Shown: positions 43,134 to 55,552, numbered from the stretch's first letter. The stretch is 64,000 bases of DNA from Woeseia sp. (GCA_019653755.1 BPCL01000001.1:248001-312000); one strand, 5' to 3'. Program-made: numbers and translations. The notes: generated from the sequence alone by a model not told the origin.

Positions 43134-43403
43134 TTACTTTCTTAACCCTAAATTTGAAATAAGTTGCTTATATGACGAAAGATCCTTTGATTTGAGGTAA
43201 TCGAGAAGTTTTCTTCTCTTATTTACCATCATCAAAAGACCTCTTCTAGAATGATTGTCTTTTTTATGGATCTTAAAGTGATCGGATAAAGAATCTATCT
43301 TCTTTGTCAATAGTGCAACTTGAACATTGGTCGAGCCAGTATCTTCTTTTGATAACTGGTGTTTATCTATAACTTCTTTCTTAATTTCTGATGTTAAAGT
43401 CAT
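43134..43403 (-). CDS. rpsO: 30S ribosomal protein S15
   Basis: 89 residues, the exact family length. [36 protein letters not shown] and [14 protein letters not shown] are the rRNA-binding core. Between truB and pnp as in most proteobacteria. Confidence 0.98.
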   Translation of the reverse strand: MTLTSEIKKEVIDKHQLSKEDTGSTNVQVALLTKKIDSLSDHFKIHKKDNHSRRGLLMMVNKRRKLLDYLKSKDLSSYKQLISNLGLRK

Positions 43404-43470
43404 TATTTCTATTAATTGTTATTTTCAAAACGCTATTCTACATACATTAAACATTACAACAACAAGATAA

Positions 43471-44374
43471 TTAATTATTTGCAAAAACCTTAAGCGGCTG
43501 TATACGATCATTTTTTTGTTGATTACCTAGGCCAATAAAAATCTTACCACTATCATATATTCTTATAATTTCTGGTTTTTCATTAAAGTTGGTTTTATGT
43601 GTGATTGTTTGGCCATTAGAAAAACGAATAAAGTCATCGTGATTTATTGAAATACTGGGAAGATGCATCAGACCATAGTCAACGGGTTTCAAATAACTGG
43701 TTAATTTATCCTTTTTGAAATTCTAAGATCTTTTCAAAAGGAATCATTTCATTGTCCCTAAAGGCATCTATAGATATACGTCGCAATTCTTTCACATGAC
43801 CATAAGTTTGCAGCTTTAGAGCAATATCTTCAATTAACGTCCTAATGTAGGTTCCTTTACTGCAAGTTATAGTTAAGTTAATTAAACTCCCAGAAAATGA
43901 GTTCAGATAAAGTTGGTGGATTGTGATATTCCTTGGTTTTCTATCTATAGATATGCCTTTATGTGCAAGCTTATAAAGAGGCTTACCATTAACTTTAAGA
44001 GCAGAGTGCATTGGAGGGATCTGTTGAATAACTCCCAAAAAAGAACTTAATACTGTTTTTAACTTGTCACTAGTGATTTTAATTCCTCCATCAGTCACAC
44101 GTATGATTTCTCCCTCAGCATCTCCGGTTGTTGTTTTTTCGCCTAATTTAGCTATAACGTTATAGGTTTTCGATGAATCAATAAGATAGGGGACTGTTTT
44201 CGTAGCATTACCAAAACATATAGGCAAAAGGCCTGTTGCTAAAGGGTCAAGCGTTCCACAGTGGCCTGCTTTTTTAGCATTGTAGATATATTTTATCTTT
44301 TGAAGTGCTTTATTTGAGGTTATGCCCTTAGGTTTATCCAGTAATAAAATTCCGTGGACATTATTTTTTTTCAT
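43471..44374 (-). CDS. truB: tRNA pseudouridine-55 synthase, one frame break
   Basis: Modifies U55 of tRNAs. N-terminal LLDKPKGITSNKALQKIK and catalytic AGHCGTLDPLATGLLPI (Asp), then YNVIAKLGEKTTTGDAEGE and CSKGTYIRTLIEDIALKL. A break near 43700 separates the C-terminal region of about 70 residues. About 301 residues in all. It overlaps rbfA by 14 nt. Confidence 0.95.
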
Positions 44375-44729
44375 TATCTTTTTTTATTGTTTGTTCGATT
44401 AGGAGATTAATTCGATTCGCATATTCTTCATGATTGTCAATAATAAAAATAAGAGTTGGGATTTTTTTTATTTCTAATGCTTTACCAATTTCTTTTTTAA
44501 AAAAACCAGAAGCCTTAGCCAAAAGACTTTCAAGGTTTTTTTTCGGTAGGTCACTTGTTAGAACTGAGCAGAAAACTTTTGCTGAGCTTAAATCTTTTGT
44601 TAACTTAATATCATCAATAGAAATATTTTTTAATCTGTTATCTTTAATATTGTGTATTAAGTTGTGACTTATAATGCGTTGAATTTTCTTTTCTAATCTA
44701 TTCGTTACTGAATATTCATTAGCCATCAA
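44361..44729 (-). CDS. rbfA: ribosome-binding factor A
   Basis: 30S maturation factor with a KH-like fold, 122 residues, intact. VTNRLEKKIQRIISHNL, ITTD-like segment SIDDIKLTKDLSSAKVFCSV and the ending PTLIFIIDNHEEYANRI match RbfA. Its ATG (44729) immediately follows the infB stop codon. Confidence 0.93.
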   Translation of the reverse strand: MMANEYSVTNRLEKKIQRIISHNLIHNIKDNRLKNISIDDIKLTKDLSSAKVFCSVLTSDLPKKNLESLLAKASGFFKKEIGKALEIKKIPTLIFIIDNHEEYANRINLLIEQTIKKDNEKK

Positions 44730-47140
44730 TTACTTACTTTCAACCAATCTGTAACATTCAATTTGATCACCATTTTTAACATCGTTGTAATTTTTTACAC
44801 CAATACCACACTCAGTTCCTGATTTGACTTCATTAACATCATCTTTAAAGCGTCTTAGAGATTCGAGTTCACCTTCATAAATAACTGTGTTATCTCTTAA
44901 AACTCTAATGGGGTTAGACTTAATAACTGTCCCATCTACAACTAAACATCCAGCAATTTTACCTAGCGTAGGCGAATCAAAAATATCTTTTACCTCTGCA
45001 AGACCGCAGATTTCTTCTTTGATCACTGGGGAAGAAAGCCCACTAATCATATTCTCAATATCTTCTATTGTTTCGTATATAACACTGTAGTATTTAATAT
45101 CTACATCTGATTCTTTAATCATTTTTCGTGCCGTACTATCTGCTCGAACATTAAAACCGATAATAAAGGCATTAGATGCATCTGCTAAATTAAGATCAGA
45201 TTCAGTAATACCGCCAACTGAACTCGATACGATATCAATTTCTACTTCTTCGTTATCCAGCTTTATTAATGATTCCCTGATTGCCTCGGAGCTACCCTGA
45301 ACATCTGCTTTAATCATAATTGCTAGAGTTTTTCTGTCAGAAGAACCTGTGCTTTCCATAAATGATTTCATTTTCAGAGTTTGTTTTTCATTAAGTTGAT
45401 TTTGTTTTCGATTAGATTTTCTCATATCAATTATTTCTTTTGCTTGTCTCTCTGAATCAATTACTCTCATCTCTTCGCCTGTATTTGGTGCAGACGACAA
45501 GCCATAGATTCTTACAGGCATGGATGGTATTGCAAAGTCTAATTGTTCAGAATTTTCATTTAGTAATAATCTAGCTCTTCCTGTTTCTTCACCAACAACA
45601 AGCAAATCACCTTTATTTAATTTACCTTCTTGCATAAGTATTGTTGCAACAGCACCTTTTCCACTTTCTATGCCTGATTCAATGACAGAGCCAATCGGCC
45701 TCCCTTCAACGGGAGCTTTTAATTCAAGAACTTCAGATTGGAGTAAGATTGTGTCTAACAGTTCATCAACTCCATCTCCAGAAATGGCTGACACATTAAC
45801 AAATAAATATTCACCGCCAAGTTCTTCAGGAAGGATTTCTTCAGCCATCAATTCGTTCCTGACTTTTTCTAAATCAGATTCGGGTTTATCAATTTTATTA
45901 ATCGCAACTATTATTGGGACATTAGCTGATTTTGCATGCTCTATAGCTTCTTTAGTTTGAGGCTTTACACCGTCGTCAGCTGCAACAACCAAGATAACAA
46001 TATCTGTAACATTAGCTCCTCTAGATCTCATTTGTGAAAATGCAGCATGGCCCGGTGTGTCAAGAAAAGTTATATCTTTTTTGTTGTAGCTAATCGTGTA
46101 AGCACCAATATGTTGAGTAATCCCTCCTGCTTCATTGTCTGTAACCTTTGATTTTCTAATAAAGTCTAGTAACGATGTCTTACCATGATCAACATGCCCC
46201 ATAATAGTAACAACAGGAGGTCTTTCTATTGGATCATTTGGGTTTATTTGTTCATCAAAAATAGAGTCTTCAATAGTTCTCTCGTCCATTGGGGAAGCTT
46301 TATGACCTAATTCCTCGATGATCAGGATAGCTGTATCTTGATCAATATGATCGTTACCAGTAACCATTATCCCTTGTTTAATTAACACAGATATAACTTC
46401 ATTTACTTTTATAGCTAATTTTTGAGCAATCTCTTGAGGAGAGATCGAAGATGGTACTGGAATATCTTTAATTACAGGTGTTGTTGGTTTTTCAAATGAA
46501 TGCGACTGATCTAATGATGCTGGGTTAACTGTTCTTCTAATTTGCCTTTTCTTTTTCCTCTTAACACGACCTTTTACATGTAGTTGTTCAATTTCAAAAG
46601 GGTCTTCTTTTTTATTGGATTTCGGTTTTTTTCGTTTCTTTTTACTTGGCTTAGCGTTTTTCTCAGATGCGGTGGTACATCAACTATAGGCATCGAAGTA
46701 TCTTTTTCCTTATCCCGATCTTCGTTATCTGCTTTTAGAGTTTCTTCTATTGTTTCCGAATGAGAAGCTATTTCGTTGTTAGACCTTTCTTCTTCCTTCA
46801 ATAAGTCTTCTTGTTTTGCTTCTTCAATAAGAGATTCTTTATTTAAATACGTTTTCTTTTCTCTAACCTCAACATTAACAGTTCGTGATGTTCCAAAGCC
46901 CGCTGATAGTTTTAATTCACTTTGTGAACGCCTGTTGACAGTTAACTTTTTAGGCGATTTAATTTCACTTTTTGTAGCATGACTACCTCTTAAATGATTA
47001 AGAAGTGTTAATTTTTGATCGTTAGAAATTTCATCATTCTCATTTTTTACATTTATCCCTGCATCGTTTAACTGGGAGATTAGCTTATCTGAATTAATCT
47101 TAAGTGCCGAAGCTAGTTTTGATATAGTTGTGTTAGACAT
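44730..47140 (-). CDS. infB: translation initiation factor IF-2, one frame break
   Basis: GTPase that places initiator tRNA on the ribosome, about 803 residues. N-terminal IF2N helices ([19 protein letters not shown]), a charged linker, second IF2N, then GTPase motifs [27 protein letters not shown] and NKIDKP, followed by domains II-IV. One indel near the A-rich stretch at about 46610 breaks the linker; the frame resumes with [18 protein letters not shown]. Compared with E. coli the linker is short. Confidence 0.95.
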
Positions 47141-47168
47141 GATTACTTATTTCTTACTTTAATTTTTA

Positions 47169-48666
47169 TTACTTATTATCCTCTTCGAACCAGATTTCTC
47201 TGGCTTCCATAATGATTTCAGCTGCAATCTCTTCATTTAACCCTTCAATATCAATCAATTCATCAACAGATTGTTCAGCAAGTTTTTCTCTTGTATTAAT
47301 GCCATTTCTAGCTAGCGAATAAGCTAATTCTTCATCAACAGACTTAAGGTTTAACAAATCTTCTTCTGGGCCGTGTTCGTCTAGAGTTTCTTCCGTTGAG
47401 ATTGCCTCAATAAGTAATTTATCCTGAGCACGTTCTCTGAGTTCATTGACGAGTTTTTCATCAAAGCCTTCGATTTTTTCAAGTTCTGAGATTGGAACAT
47501 AAGCGACTTGCTCTATTGTTGTAAAACCTTCTTGAGCAAGTAAAATTGCAACATCTTCACCAACTGATAATGTTTCAACAAAAAGGTCAGTAATTTCTTT
47601 AAGCTCTGCATCATCTTTTTCAAGAGCTTCTGATTCACTTAAAATGTTCAACTTCCATTGTGTAAGTCACTAGCAAGTCTAATATTTTGCCCTCCTCTTC
47701 CGATTGCTTGGGATAATTTAGCCTCTTCCACAGCTATATCCATGGATTGATTTTCTTCATCCACGACGATAGACACACATTTGCTGGTGACATTGCATTA
47801 ACCACAAATTGAGCATTATTATCTGACCAAAGAATTATATCTATCCTTTCACCATTAAGTTCATTTGAAACAGATTGAACCCTAGAACCCCTCATTCCTA
47901 CGCATGCACCGACAGCATCAATTCTTTTGTCATCAGACCGGACAGCAATTTTTGCCCTAAGTCCGGGATCTCTTGAGGCGCCTACTATTTCTATAAGGTT
48001 TTGAGTAATTTCAGGTACTTCAACTTTAAAAAGTTCTATTAAAAATTCTGGCATAACCCTTGAAAGGATTAAAGGTGGGCCTTTCAAGTCAGTGTTTATA
48101 TCTTTTAGCAGGGCTTTGATTCTATCTTGGGGTCGCATTGCTTCTTTAGGAATCATCTCCCTTCTTGGGAGAAAAGCTTCAGAGTTATTACCTATATCTA
48201 CATAAAAGCCATTACGATCCACTCTTTTTACAATCCCGCTTACCAAATCACCTATATTATCTTTAAATTGATCTATGGTTTTTTGTTTTTCAGCTTCTCT
48301 TACTTTCTGAACTATTACTTGTTTGGCAATTTGAGCGCCAATTCTTCCAAAGTCTACCGATTCAATCTCCTGAAGAACATATTCACCAGGTGATGCGTCT
48401 TTTTGGATATCAACTGCATCTATCATTCGTAATTCAATGTCAGGATCCTCTAATTCTCTTGAATCATCCTCAAATACCATCCACTGTCTAAAAGTCTTAT
48501 AATCCCCTGTGTCTCTATCAATAATAACCCTGACATCCATATTCTCCTGATGCTTTTTTTTAGTAGCTGATGCTATTGCATTCTCGATTGCTTCAAATAG
48601 AACTTCTCTCTCAACATCTTTTGCTTCAGATACTGTGTCTACAACTCTTATAATTTCTGCTGCCAT
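47169..48666 (-). CDS. nusA: transcription termination/antitermination protein NusA, two frame breaks
   Basis: About 499 residues. N-terminal RNAP-binding domain, S1 domain ([20 protein letters not shown]), KH domains ([18 protein letters not shown] and [15 protein letters not shown]) and two C-terminal helix-hairpin-helix acidic repeats ([32 protein letters not shown]), the gamma-proteobacterial layout. Breaks near 47777 and 47665; the second sits in [11 protein letters not shown]. Confidence 0.95.
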
Positions 48667-48675
48667 TTTCTTCCC

Positions 48676-49131
48676 TTATTTAAATTTAGGTACAATTCTA
48701 CAAATATCAATTGAATCTATGCCAATTGTAAATTTAATATTATCAACCATCACTTCAATTTCGTTTCCATGCCTAGTTAATAATTTACCTTTATAATTCT
48801 TTCTATTATCTATTTTTTCCTTAAGTTTAACTTTGACAGTTTTACCTATAAATCTGTCAAAATGTTCTTTTGTTATTAACTTCCTATTAAGTCCTGGTGA
48901 AGAAACTTCAAGTAAATAAGCACTCTCTTCGTTTTCATTATCAAGTATAGGCTCAATTACCTTAGATGCTTTAACACAATCATCTAGCGTCACTCCATTT
49001 AAATGGTCAATAAATGTAACAATCTTCAGCCCATTGCTACCAGGGCTGCACTCTATTTCCATTAATTCAAAACCGATTGAATTAATCGAATGTTCTATCT
49101 CATCTCTAATCTTTCTATCTAAAATATCCAT
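48676..49131 (-). CDS. rimP: ribosome maturation factor RimP
   Basis: 30S assembly factor, 151 residues. GFELMEIECSPGSNGLKIVTF, GVTLDDCVKASKVIEPIL and YLLEVSSPGLNRKL are family motifs. A frame open to 49173 would begin inside the preceding terminator hairpin, so ATG 49131 (MDILDRK) is chosen. First gene of the rimP-nusA-infB-rbfA-truB run. Confidence 0.94.
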   Translation of the reverse strand: MDILDRKIRDEIEHSINSIGFELMEIECSPGSNGLKIVTFIDHLNGVTLDDCVKASKVIEPILDNENEESAYLLEVSSPGLNRKLITKEHFDRFIGKTVKVKLKEKIDNRKNYKGKLLTRHGNEIEVMVDNIKFTIGIDSIDICRIVPKFK

Positions 49132-49143
49132 TTCCAATTCACA

Positions 49144-49166
49144 AAAATAAAGCCCCAGACGGGGCC
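49144..49166 (-). terminator. rho-independent terminator after tRNA-fMet
   Basis: Minus strand GCCCC-GTCT-GGGGC stem (49152-49165) followed by TTTATTTTT. It ends about 13 nt before the rimP start and about 10 nt after the tRNA CCA end. Read-through would be needed if rimP had no own promoter. Confidence 0.8.
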
Positions 49167-49175
49167 TAACCAAAA

Positions 49176-49252
<77 letters not shown>

Positions 49253-49281
49253 TCTGTGTTGATGATACTAATCTTTTTTTA

Positions 49282-50724
49282 TCAATCAATCAATAAAAAT
49301 GGGGGAATTATGGACCTACAGAAATTAATAATTGGTGAAGGGTATAGACCCAGAAGAAGAATTGATAAACCCATTAATGAAATAGATGTTTTCTGAAAGA
49401 TATTAGGACTCCCTTTCATGATCGGAAGTTCATTCTTTTCAAAATACATGTACCAAACAATTCTTAAGTAATAATAAGCTGCAATCACAGACACTATTAT
49501 GCCGATTAGAGCAATCACTAACATGTCTGAATTTATTAATTCAGATAGGATTATCCATTTAGCATAGAAACCTATAAAAGGCGGAATTCCGATCATGCTA
49601 AACATCGAAAATAACATAATTAATGATATCCATGGGTGGGTAGAATTTAGATCTTTAATATCAGTAAGAGTAACCACAGCTCTCTTTTCTGTGGAGATGA
49701 CTTCTATCGACATAAATGCTGTTGCTGTCATTAAAATATAAATAACCAGATAGGCCAAAGCAGCAATTGCACCATCAATCGAGCCTATTGAAAGGCCGAT
49801 AAGGATAAAGCCAATATGACCAACAGCAGAATAGCCCAATATTCGTCTTAAATTATCTTGAGCAATCGCAATAATATTGCCCAGAATTAGTGAAAGCAGC
49901 CCCAATAATAATATTAATAAAGACCAAAACTCTACATTGGCTATAAAAGCTTCATAGAGGAGTCTATAGATTAAAGCAAAAGCCCCTAATTTAGGTATTG
50001 TTGAAATAAAAAGAGCTGATGAGGTGCTAGCACCTTGATATGTATCGGGAACCCAACTATGAAATGGAACTGCTCCGAATTTAAAAGCTATCCCACAAAT
50101 AATGAAAGCCAGAGCTAACTGCATTTCTATAGAGTTGTTTATCGTTTCATTGTTGAATTGATCAAAGAATAGAGTCCCATGAAGACCGTAGATAAAGGAG
50201 ACGCCGTATAAAAAGATTGCAGAAGCTATCGCCCCTAGTATAAAGAATTTCATAGCTGACTCGGTGGCAATTTCAGATGATCTTTTCGAAGCGACTAAAC
50301 CGTACATTGATAAAGTTAAAGTCTCTAGTCCTAGGTAAAGAGTTAACAAATTGTTTGAAGAGGCAAGAATGCTTACCCCAAGTATGGCAAATAGTTCCAA
50401 TAAGACGAGCTCACTTTTTGTGTTCTCTTTATTGGTTTTTGTGGCTATGAAGATGAATAGTGAGATTAAATAAGTAGTAAATTTTAAGCCTGTTGATAGA
50501 GGGTCAATTCTATAGTGATTATTGAAGATCGATGAGTTTGTTGTTTCTATTAAAAAAACCATTGAAATTAAAGCACAGGCGGCCATCGTTATTGAGCCAA
50601 TTATCAATCCGGTATAACGCTTTTCCGATGTAAGGAAGCTGTTGACCAGAATCAGCAGGCAAATAGCTGATGCTATAATTAATTCAGGCATAATCAGTGT
50701 TAATTCTAGGTTCATAGATTGCAT
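49282..50724 (-). CDS. nuoN: NADH-quinone oxidoreductase subunit N
   Basis: Antiporter-like proton-pumping membrane subunit, 480 residues, intact, about 14 helices. Conserved YLGLETLTLSMYGLVA (Glu), KFFILGAIASAIFLYG (Lys), FGAVPFHSWVPDTYQGA and RILGYSAVGHIGF. Overlaps nuoM by one base (TAATG). Last gene of the nuo operon. Confidence 0.96.
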   Translation of the reverse strand: MQSMNLELTLIMPELIIASAICLLILVNSFLTSEKRYTGLIIGSITMAACALISMVFLIETTNSSIFNNHYRIDPLSTGLKFTTYLISLFIFIATKTNKENTKSELVLLELFAILGVSILASSNNLLTLYLGLETLTLSMYGLVASKRSSEIATESAMKFFILGAIASAIFLYGVSFIYGLHGTLFFDQFNNETINNSIEMQLALAFIICGIAFKFGAVPFHSWVPDTYQGASTSSALFISTIPKLGAFALIYRLLYEAFIANVEFWSLLILLLGLLSLILGNIIAIAQDNLRRILGYSAVGHIGFILIGLSIGSIDGAIAALAYLVIYILMTATAFMSIEVISTEKRAVVTLTDIKDLNSTHPWISLIMLFSMFSMIGIPPFIGFYAKWIILSELINSDMLVIALIGIIVSVIAAYYYLRIVWYMYFEKNELPIMKGSPNIFQKTSISLMGLSILLLGLYPSPIINFCRSIIPPFLLID

Positions 50725-52211
50725 TACCCGTTGACTAAATAACTAAGTGCTAAGATTGTTGAGTTCATTGTATCCGTTAGAGGTTTTGGCCAGACCCCTA
50801 TTAACAGAATAAGAATAGCAATTAAACTGAGAGGAATGGCTTCTATTAGTTTCATATCTGATAGAGAATTAATTTTTTCATTGGTTACAGCACCAAAAAT
50901 AACTCTTTTTATCATCCAGAGTGTATAAGCAGCCCCGATTATCAAGGTCAATGCTGATAATAATGCTATGTATATATTAACTTTGAAACTGGCGAGAATA
51001 ACTGTGAGTTCACCTACAAAACCTGATGTACCAGGTAGTGCAGCATTAGATAAAGCAAAAAAGACCATGAGAACGGAGAATTTTGGCATTTTCGTCACTA
51101 TGCCGCCATAGTCTTCTATATTTCTAGTGTGCAGTCGATCGTACATAACCCCTATTGACAGAAATAAGGCAGCGGATATTAGTCCGTGAGAAATCATTTG
51201 GATCATGGCGCCACTGATAGCCAAGTTTATCGTATCAAGTTCTATAGCACCTGATTGAATAAAGAACACAAAGCAGCCCAATGTGACAAAACCCATATGG
51301 GATATTGATGAATATGCAATAAGTTTTTTCATGTCCGTTTGAGCGAGCGCTACAAGACCGATGTATATAATCGCAATTAAGGATAGCGCGATCATAATTG
51401 GAGCCAAAAATAGTGAAGCATCTGGAGTAATAGGTAAGCTAAATCTTAAAAACCCATAACCACCCATTTTTAATAAGATAGCAGCTAAGATTACTGAACC
51501 GCCAGTAGGTGCTTCAACATGAGCATCTGGTAACCAGGTGTGGACTGGCCACATAGGGATCTTGACTGCAAAGGCAAAAAGAAAGGCAAGGAAGATAAGG
51601 ATTTGCTGATTTAAGGATAGAGAAACCTCATAAAAATCAGAGATTAGATAGCTGCCAGTTTTCATATACAGATAGATAATAGCAATCAACATGAATACAG
51701 AACCTAGAAAGGTATATAGAAAGAATTTTATGGTGGCATAGATTCTATTTTTTCCACCCCATATTCCTATGATAAGAAACATAGGAATCAGCATTGCCTC
51801 CCAAAACACATAAAAGAGGAATGCATCCAGAGAAGAGAAGACTCCAATCATCATCCCTTCTAGTATCAGAAATGAGGCAATGTATTGATGCATTTTATTT
51901 TTAGGGGATGTTTTTGCCGTAAAGATGACGATTGGGCTTAAAAAAGTAGTTAGCATGATGAGAGGCAAAGATATTCCATCTATACCGAGGTGGTAATTTA
52001 TATTAAAACGATCAATCCATGGCACTTTAAGCTCAAACTGATAAGAGGCTAATGTGTTATCAAAAAGTAAATACATGTAAATAGATAAGAAAAATAACGC
52101 TGATGAAATAACTAATGACAATGAGTACGATAAATTTGATCTCTTCTCGCCCAATACTAGTACAATTAAGCCAGTCAATATTGGAACCCAAATTAGTTGA
52201 TCAATAATCAT
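50724..52211 (-). CDS. nuoM: NADH-quinone oxidoreductase subunit M
   Basis: Antiporter-like subunit, 495 residues, intact. DGISLPLIMLTTFL, FYVFWEAMLIPMFLIIG (Glu), KIPMWPVHTWLPDAHVEAPT (Lys in TM7-8 region) and KLIAYSSISHMGFV. ATGA overlap with nuoL. Confidence 0.97.
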   Translation of the reverse strand: MIIDQLIWVPILTGLIVLVLGEKRSNLSYSLSLVISSALFFLSIYMYLLFDNTLASYQFELKVPWIDRFNINYHLGIDGISLPLIMLTTFLSPIVIFTAKTSPKNKMHQYIASFLILEGMMIGVFSSLDAFLFYVFWEAMLIPMFLIIGIWGGKNRIYATIKFFLYTFLGSVFMLIAIIYLYMKTGSYLISDFYEVSLSLNQQILIFLAFLFAFAVKIPMWPVHTWLPDAHVEAPTGGSVILAAILLKMGGYGFLRFSLPITPDASLFLAPIMIALSLIAIIYIGLVALAQTDMKKLIAYSSISHMGFVTLGCFVFFIQSGAIELDTINLAISGAMIQMISHGLISAALFLSIGVMYDRLHTRNIEDYGGIVTKMPKFSVLMVFFALSNAALPGTSGFVGELTVILASFKVNIYIALLSALTLIIGAAYTLWMIKRVIFGAVTNEKINSLSDMKLIEAIPLSLIAILILLIGVWPKPLTDTMNSTILALSYLVNG

Positions 52212-54164
52212 ATAACTAAACCTAATGACTTAAATACAACCCAAGCTAAAAACAAGGCCAAACCTAACACCATCATCAATGCATAATGATATATATACCC
52301 AGACTGAAGCTCTCTTACTCTGCTAGAAAAACGCCCTACTCTATGAGCCGTGCCGTTGACGATAAAATTATCGATGATTTTAATATCCCCGTTGTTCCAT
52401 AAAGAGTTGCTTAAATTATTAAATAATCTTGCAAAGATATTTTCGTAGAGATGGTCAAAATAGTATTTGTTAATTAGAACTTTATAAAAGGGATTAAAGG
52501 TTTGAGACAATTTTTCTGGAATATCTTTTTTTATTACATAGAGGAGATAGGAAACAAGGATTCCAAAAATTGCAATATAGACAACAGGCCCTGATAGTGA
52601 ATGGGTTAGAAAATGATACGAATCTGTAAATTGATAGCCAAAAATATCATTTGAAGATGGTTGTATAATTGAATTTGCAAAGAAGTCGTCAAAAACCAAT
52701 GGCCCTATTGTTGGCCATCCTATAAACATTGATGGTATAGCCAACAAAATCAAGGGAATCAATATCGATAACTGTGGTTCTTTTACGTTTATATTTTCGT
52801 CTTTAAGTGGCCCATGGAACACCAAGAAAAAAAGTCTAAATGTGTATAAAGAAGTTATAAGCACTCCAATAAGTACGCAGTAGTATGCAAAATCAGAAGC
52901 ATAAACAGAGGAATGAGAAACAGCCTCAATCAATGCATCTTTAGAAAAGAATCCTGAAAAACCTGGGAAACCAATCAATGCCAGAGAGCCGATAAGAGAA
53001 GTAATATAGGTGATGGGGAGTTTTGATCTCAATCCACCCATCTTCCTGATATCTTGTTCATGGTGCAAAGCAACAATAACAGATCCTGCTGCAAGGAAGA
53101 GTAAGGCTTTAAAAAATGCATGAGTCATAAGGTGAAATAAACTTGCTGAATAAGCAGAAACTCCAGCAGCCACCACCATATACCCTAATTGGGATAATGT
53201 TGAATAAGCTATAACTCGTTTAATGTCATATTGGACAAGTCCGAGTAACCCAGTAGAGATGGCTGTGATTGAACCAATGATCAAAACAAAGGATAAAGCG
53301 CTTGTTGATAACTCGAATAGTGGAGACATTCTAGCTAACATAAAAACCCCTGCAGTTACCATCGTAGCAGCATGGATTAGTGCTGAAATTGGAGTTGGCC
53401 CTTCCATTGAATCTGGAAGCCATACGTGCAATGGCATCTGAGCCGACTTGCCCATTGCGCCTCCAAAGAGAAGTAAACAAGCTAAGGTTAGGCTCGATAT
53501 TTCAAAAGAAGATGACAAGACGACGGTATTAGAAGTTATTGATTCGGCATTATTAAAAATATACTCATAATCCAATGTTCCAAAAATGGAAAACAGCAAA
53601 GCAATCCCTAGGATAAGGAACATATCACCTATTCTATTAATTATGAACGCTTTAAAATTTGCTTTAATGGCAGATTCTTTGGTGTACCAAAAACCTATCA
53701 ACAGATAAGACATTACACCTACAGCCTCCCAGCCAAAGAAGAGTTGAAGAAAGTTATTTGACATAACCAATGAGAGCATGGCAAAAGTAAATAAGGAGAT
53801 ATAACAAAAGAAGCGATGATAACCAGGATCCTTATGCATATAGCCAATGGTGTAGATATGCACCATAAGAGAAACAAAGTTAACCACGATCATCATGCTA
53901 ACGGTCAAATTGTCTACTAGAAGGCCAATAGAGAGTGTTTTAAGAACCAATTGATAACCAAGTGTATACATCTTGATTAAAGACAAGTTCAGGGTTTTCA
54001 AGTATTGAAATAAGAATAAATATCGAAATAATAAACGAAATCAGAACACCGAGAATTGTCACACCATTAGTAAAGATTTTTCCAAGTGTTTTACCGAAGA
54101 AACCAGCGAGGATTCCTGCGATTAGAGGCATTATCAAGGCAATCAAGCTTAAATTAAATAACAT
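52208..54164 (-). CDS. nuoL: NADH-quinone oxidoreductase subunit L, one frame break
   Basis: Distal proton-pumping subunit with the long lateral helix at the C-terminus, about 651 residues. N-terminal IALIMPLIAGILAGFFGK; LLVDNLTVSMMIVVNFVSLMV; FFGWEAVGVMSYLLIGFW; GKSAQMPLHVWLPDSMEGPTP. A one-base break near 53945-53950 separates the first 70 residues. Abuts nuoK. Confidence 0.95.
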
Positions 54165-54470
54165 CTAATTCCTCAGTGTTCTAAGTTCCTGAACATCAAT
54201 GGATTTCTTATTCCTGTACAAAGCCACTAATATAGCTAAGCCAATAGCAGCCTCAGCAGCCGCAACGGTAAGAATGAAAAAGACAAAGATTTGCCCTGCT
54301 ATGTCCTGGTTAAAATATGAAAATGCAATAAAATTAAAGTTAACTGAAATTAAAAGTAGCTCCGTGCACATCATCACAATGATGATATTTTTTCGATTGA
54401 TGACTATTCCTATAATGCCTATAGCAAAAATAATAGCGGCTAATGATAAGTATGACTGAAGTGTAAGCAT
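54165..54470 (-). CDS. nuoK: NADH-quinone oxidoreductase subunit K
   Basis: 101 residues, three membrane helices, with two intramembrane glutamates ([19 protein letters not shown] and [17 protein letters not shown]). Typical length and position. Confidence 0.97.
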   Translation of the reverse strand: MLTLQSYLSLAAIIFAIGIIGIVINRKNIIIVMMCTELLLISVNFNFIAFSYFNQDIAGQIFVFFILTVAAAEAAIGLAILVALYRNKKSIDVQELRTLRN

Positions 54471-54472
54471 CG

Positions 54473-55070
54473 TTAGTCTCTTTCTTTAAGATCTACTAAT
54501 TTAATTCGAGTCGATGGGTCTACATTGATTTGCTCTGAAGCAATTTGAGTTTTTACGTTTTTTCTGGTTCTCAATGTTAATGAGATGGAGATAATAATCG
54601 CTAGTAGAAGAATAAATCCAGCAATCTCAAAGGAGAGAATATAATTGGTGAAGAGCTCTTTACCTAATGCCAGAGTATTACTTACTTGATCAGGTTCTTG
54701 AATAGATAGTGAGTTTATATTGAATTGACTAGAGTTAATCCAAATAAGAGTGATAAGTTCAGCGGCAATGATTAAGCCGATAAATAAGGGGAAAAGGAGC
54801 AAGTGAATTAAAACTTGATTTGTCTCTCTCATTGTTAATATTGAGCATCATGATTACAAATAGAAACAACACCATTACAGCACCGACATACACAAGTATT
54901 AGAACAATTGCTAAGAATTCAGCCTGAAGCAAAAGCCATAAAAATCCACTAGTGATAAATGACAATATAAGAGAAACGGCGGAATAGACTGGGTTTCTAA
55001 ATAATATCACTGCCAGTGATGAACAAATTAGTACTGAAGAGAATGTATAAAATATAAGTTCTTTAATCAC
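54473..55070 (-). CDS. nuoJ: NADH-quinone oxidoreductase subunit J, one frame break
   Basis: About 198 residues, five membrane helices. [36 protein letters not shown] and VMMLN-like MMLNINNE are family features. One extra base in a C-run at 54788-54791 breaks it after APFP; the frame resumes with [15 protein letters not shown] overlap with nuoI. Confidence 0.94.
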
Positions 55071-55552
55071 TTGTAAGTAGAGTCCTTTTTCTTATTTGCA
55101 TTTGTTTGTTCTCTGTATTTATCCCCAGTTGCTAACAGCATTTCTTTTGTTTGGATTCTTTGTTCATTTTCAGTCATGTGATATGCAAAAATATCAGTCT
55201 CCACAATAGAGTCCACAGGGCATGCTTCTTCACAAAAACCACAATAGATACATTTAAAGGCATCTATTTCAAAACTAGTGGTTCGCCTTGTACCGTCATC
55301 TCGTTCTTCAGATTCAATTGTTATAGCCTGTGCAGGACAAACCGCTGAACATAATTTACAGGCAATACACCGTTCTTCACCGTTGTCGTATCTCATTAAT
55401 GCCAATTTACCTCTAAAGCGAGGAGACAGAGGTGTCTTGACTTCGGGATATTGGACAGTGACTTTTCTTGAAAAGAACGCCTTTAGAGTAACTAAAGACC
55501 CTTTAATGAAGTCTGTTAGAGTGAGCTTTTTTATCAATCTAAGGAGGTTCAT
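55067..55552 (-). CDS. nuoI: NADH-quinone oxidoreductase subunit I
   Basis: Peripheral-arm 8Fe ferredoxin subunit carrying clusters N6a and N6b, 161 residues. Two motifs: [12 protein letters not shown] and [15 protein letters not shown] 55552 (MNLLRLIKK) has AAGGAGG seven bases or so upstream... in fact GGAGGT-like sequence lies downstream on this strand as coding, so the choice rests on the ATGA overlap with nuoH and family N-termini; TTG 55564 is less likely. Confidence 0.94.
   Translation of the reverse strand: MNLLRLIKKLTLTDFIKGSLVTLKAFFSRKVTVQYPEVKTPLSPRFRGKLALMRYDNGEERCIACKLCSAVCPAQAITIESEERDDGTRRTTSFEIDAFKCIYCGFCEEACPVDSIVETDIFAYHMTENEQRIQTKEMLLATGDKYREQTNANKKKDSTYK

Noticed and set aside
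49129-49173. N-terminal extension of RimP (MVRPRLGLYF)
   Set aside because: It is translated from the rho-independent terminator hairpin of the tRNA; ATG 49131 fits the family.
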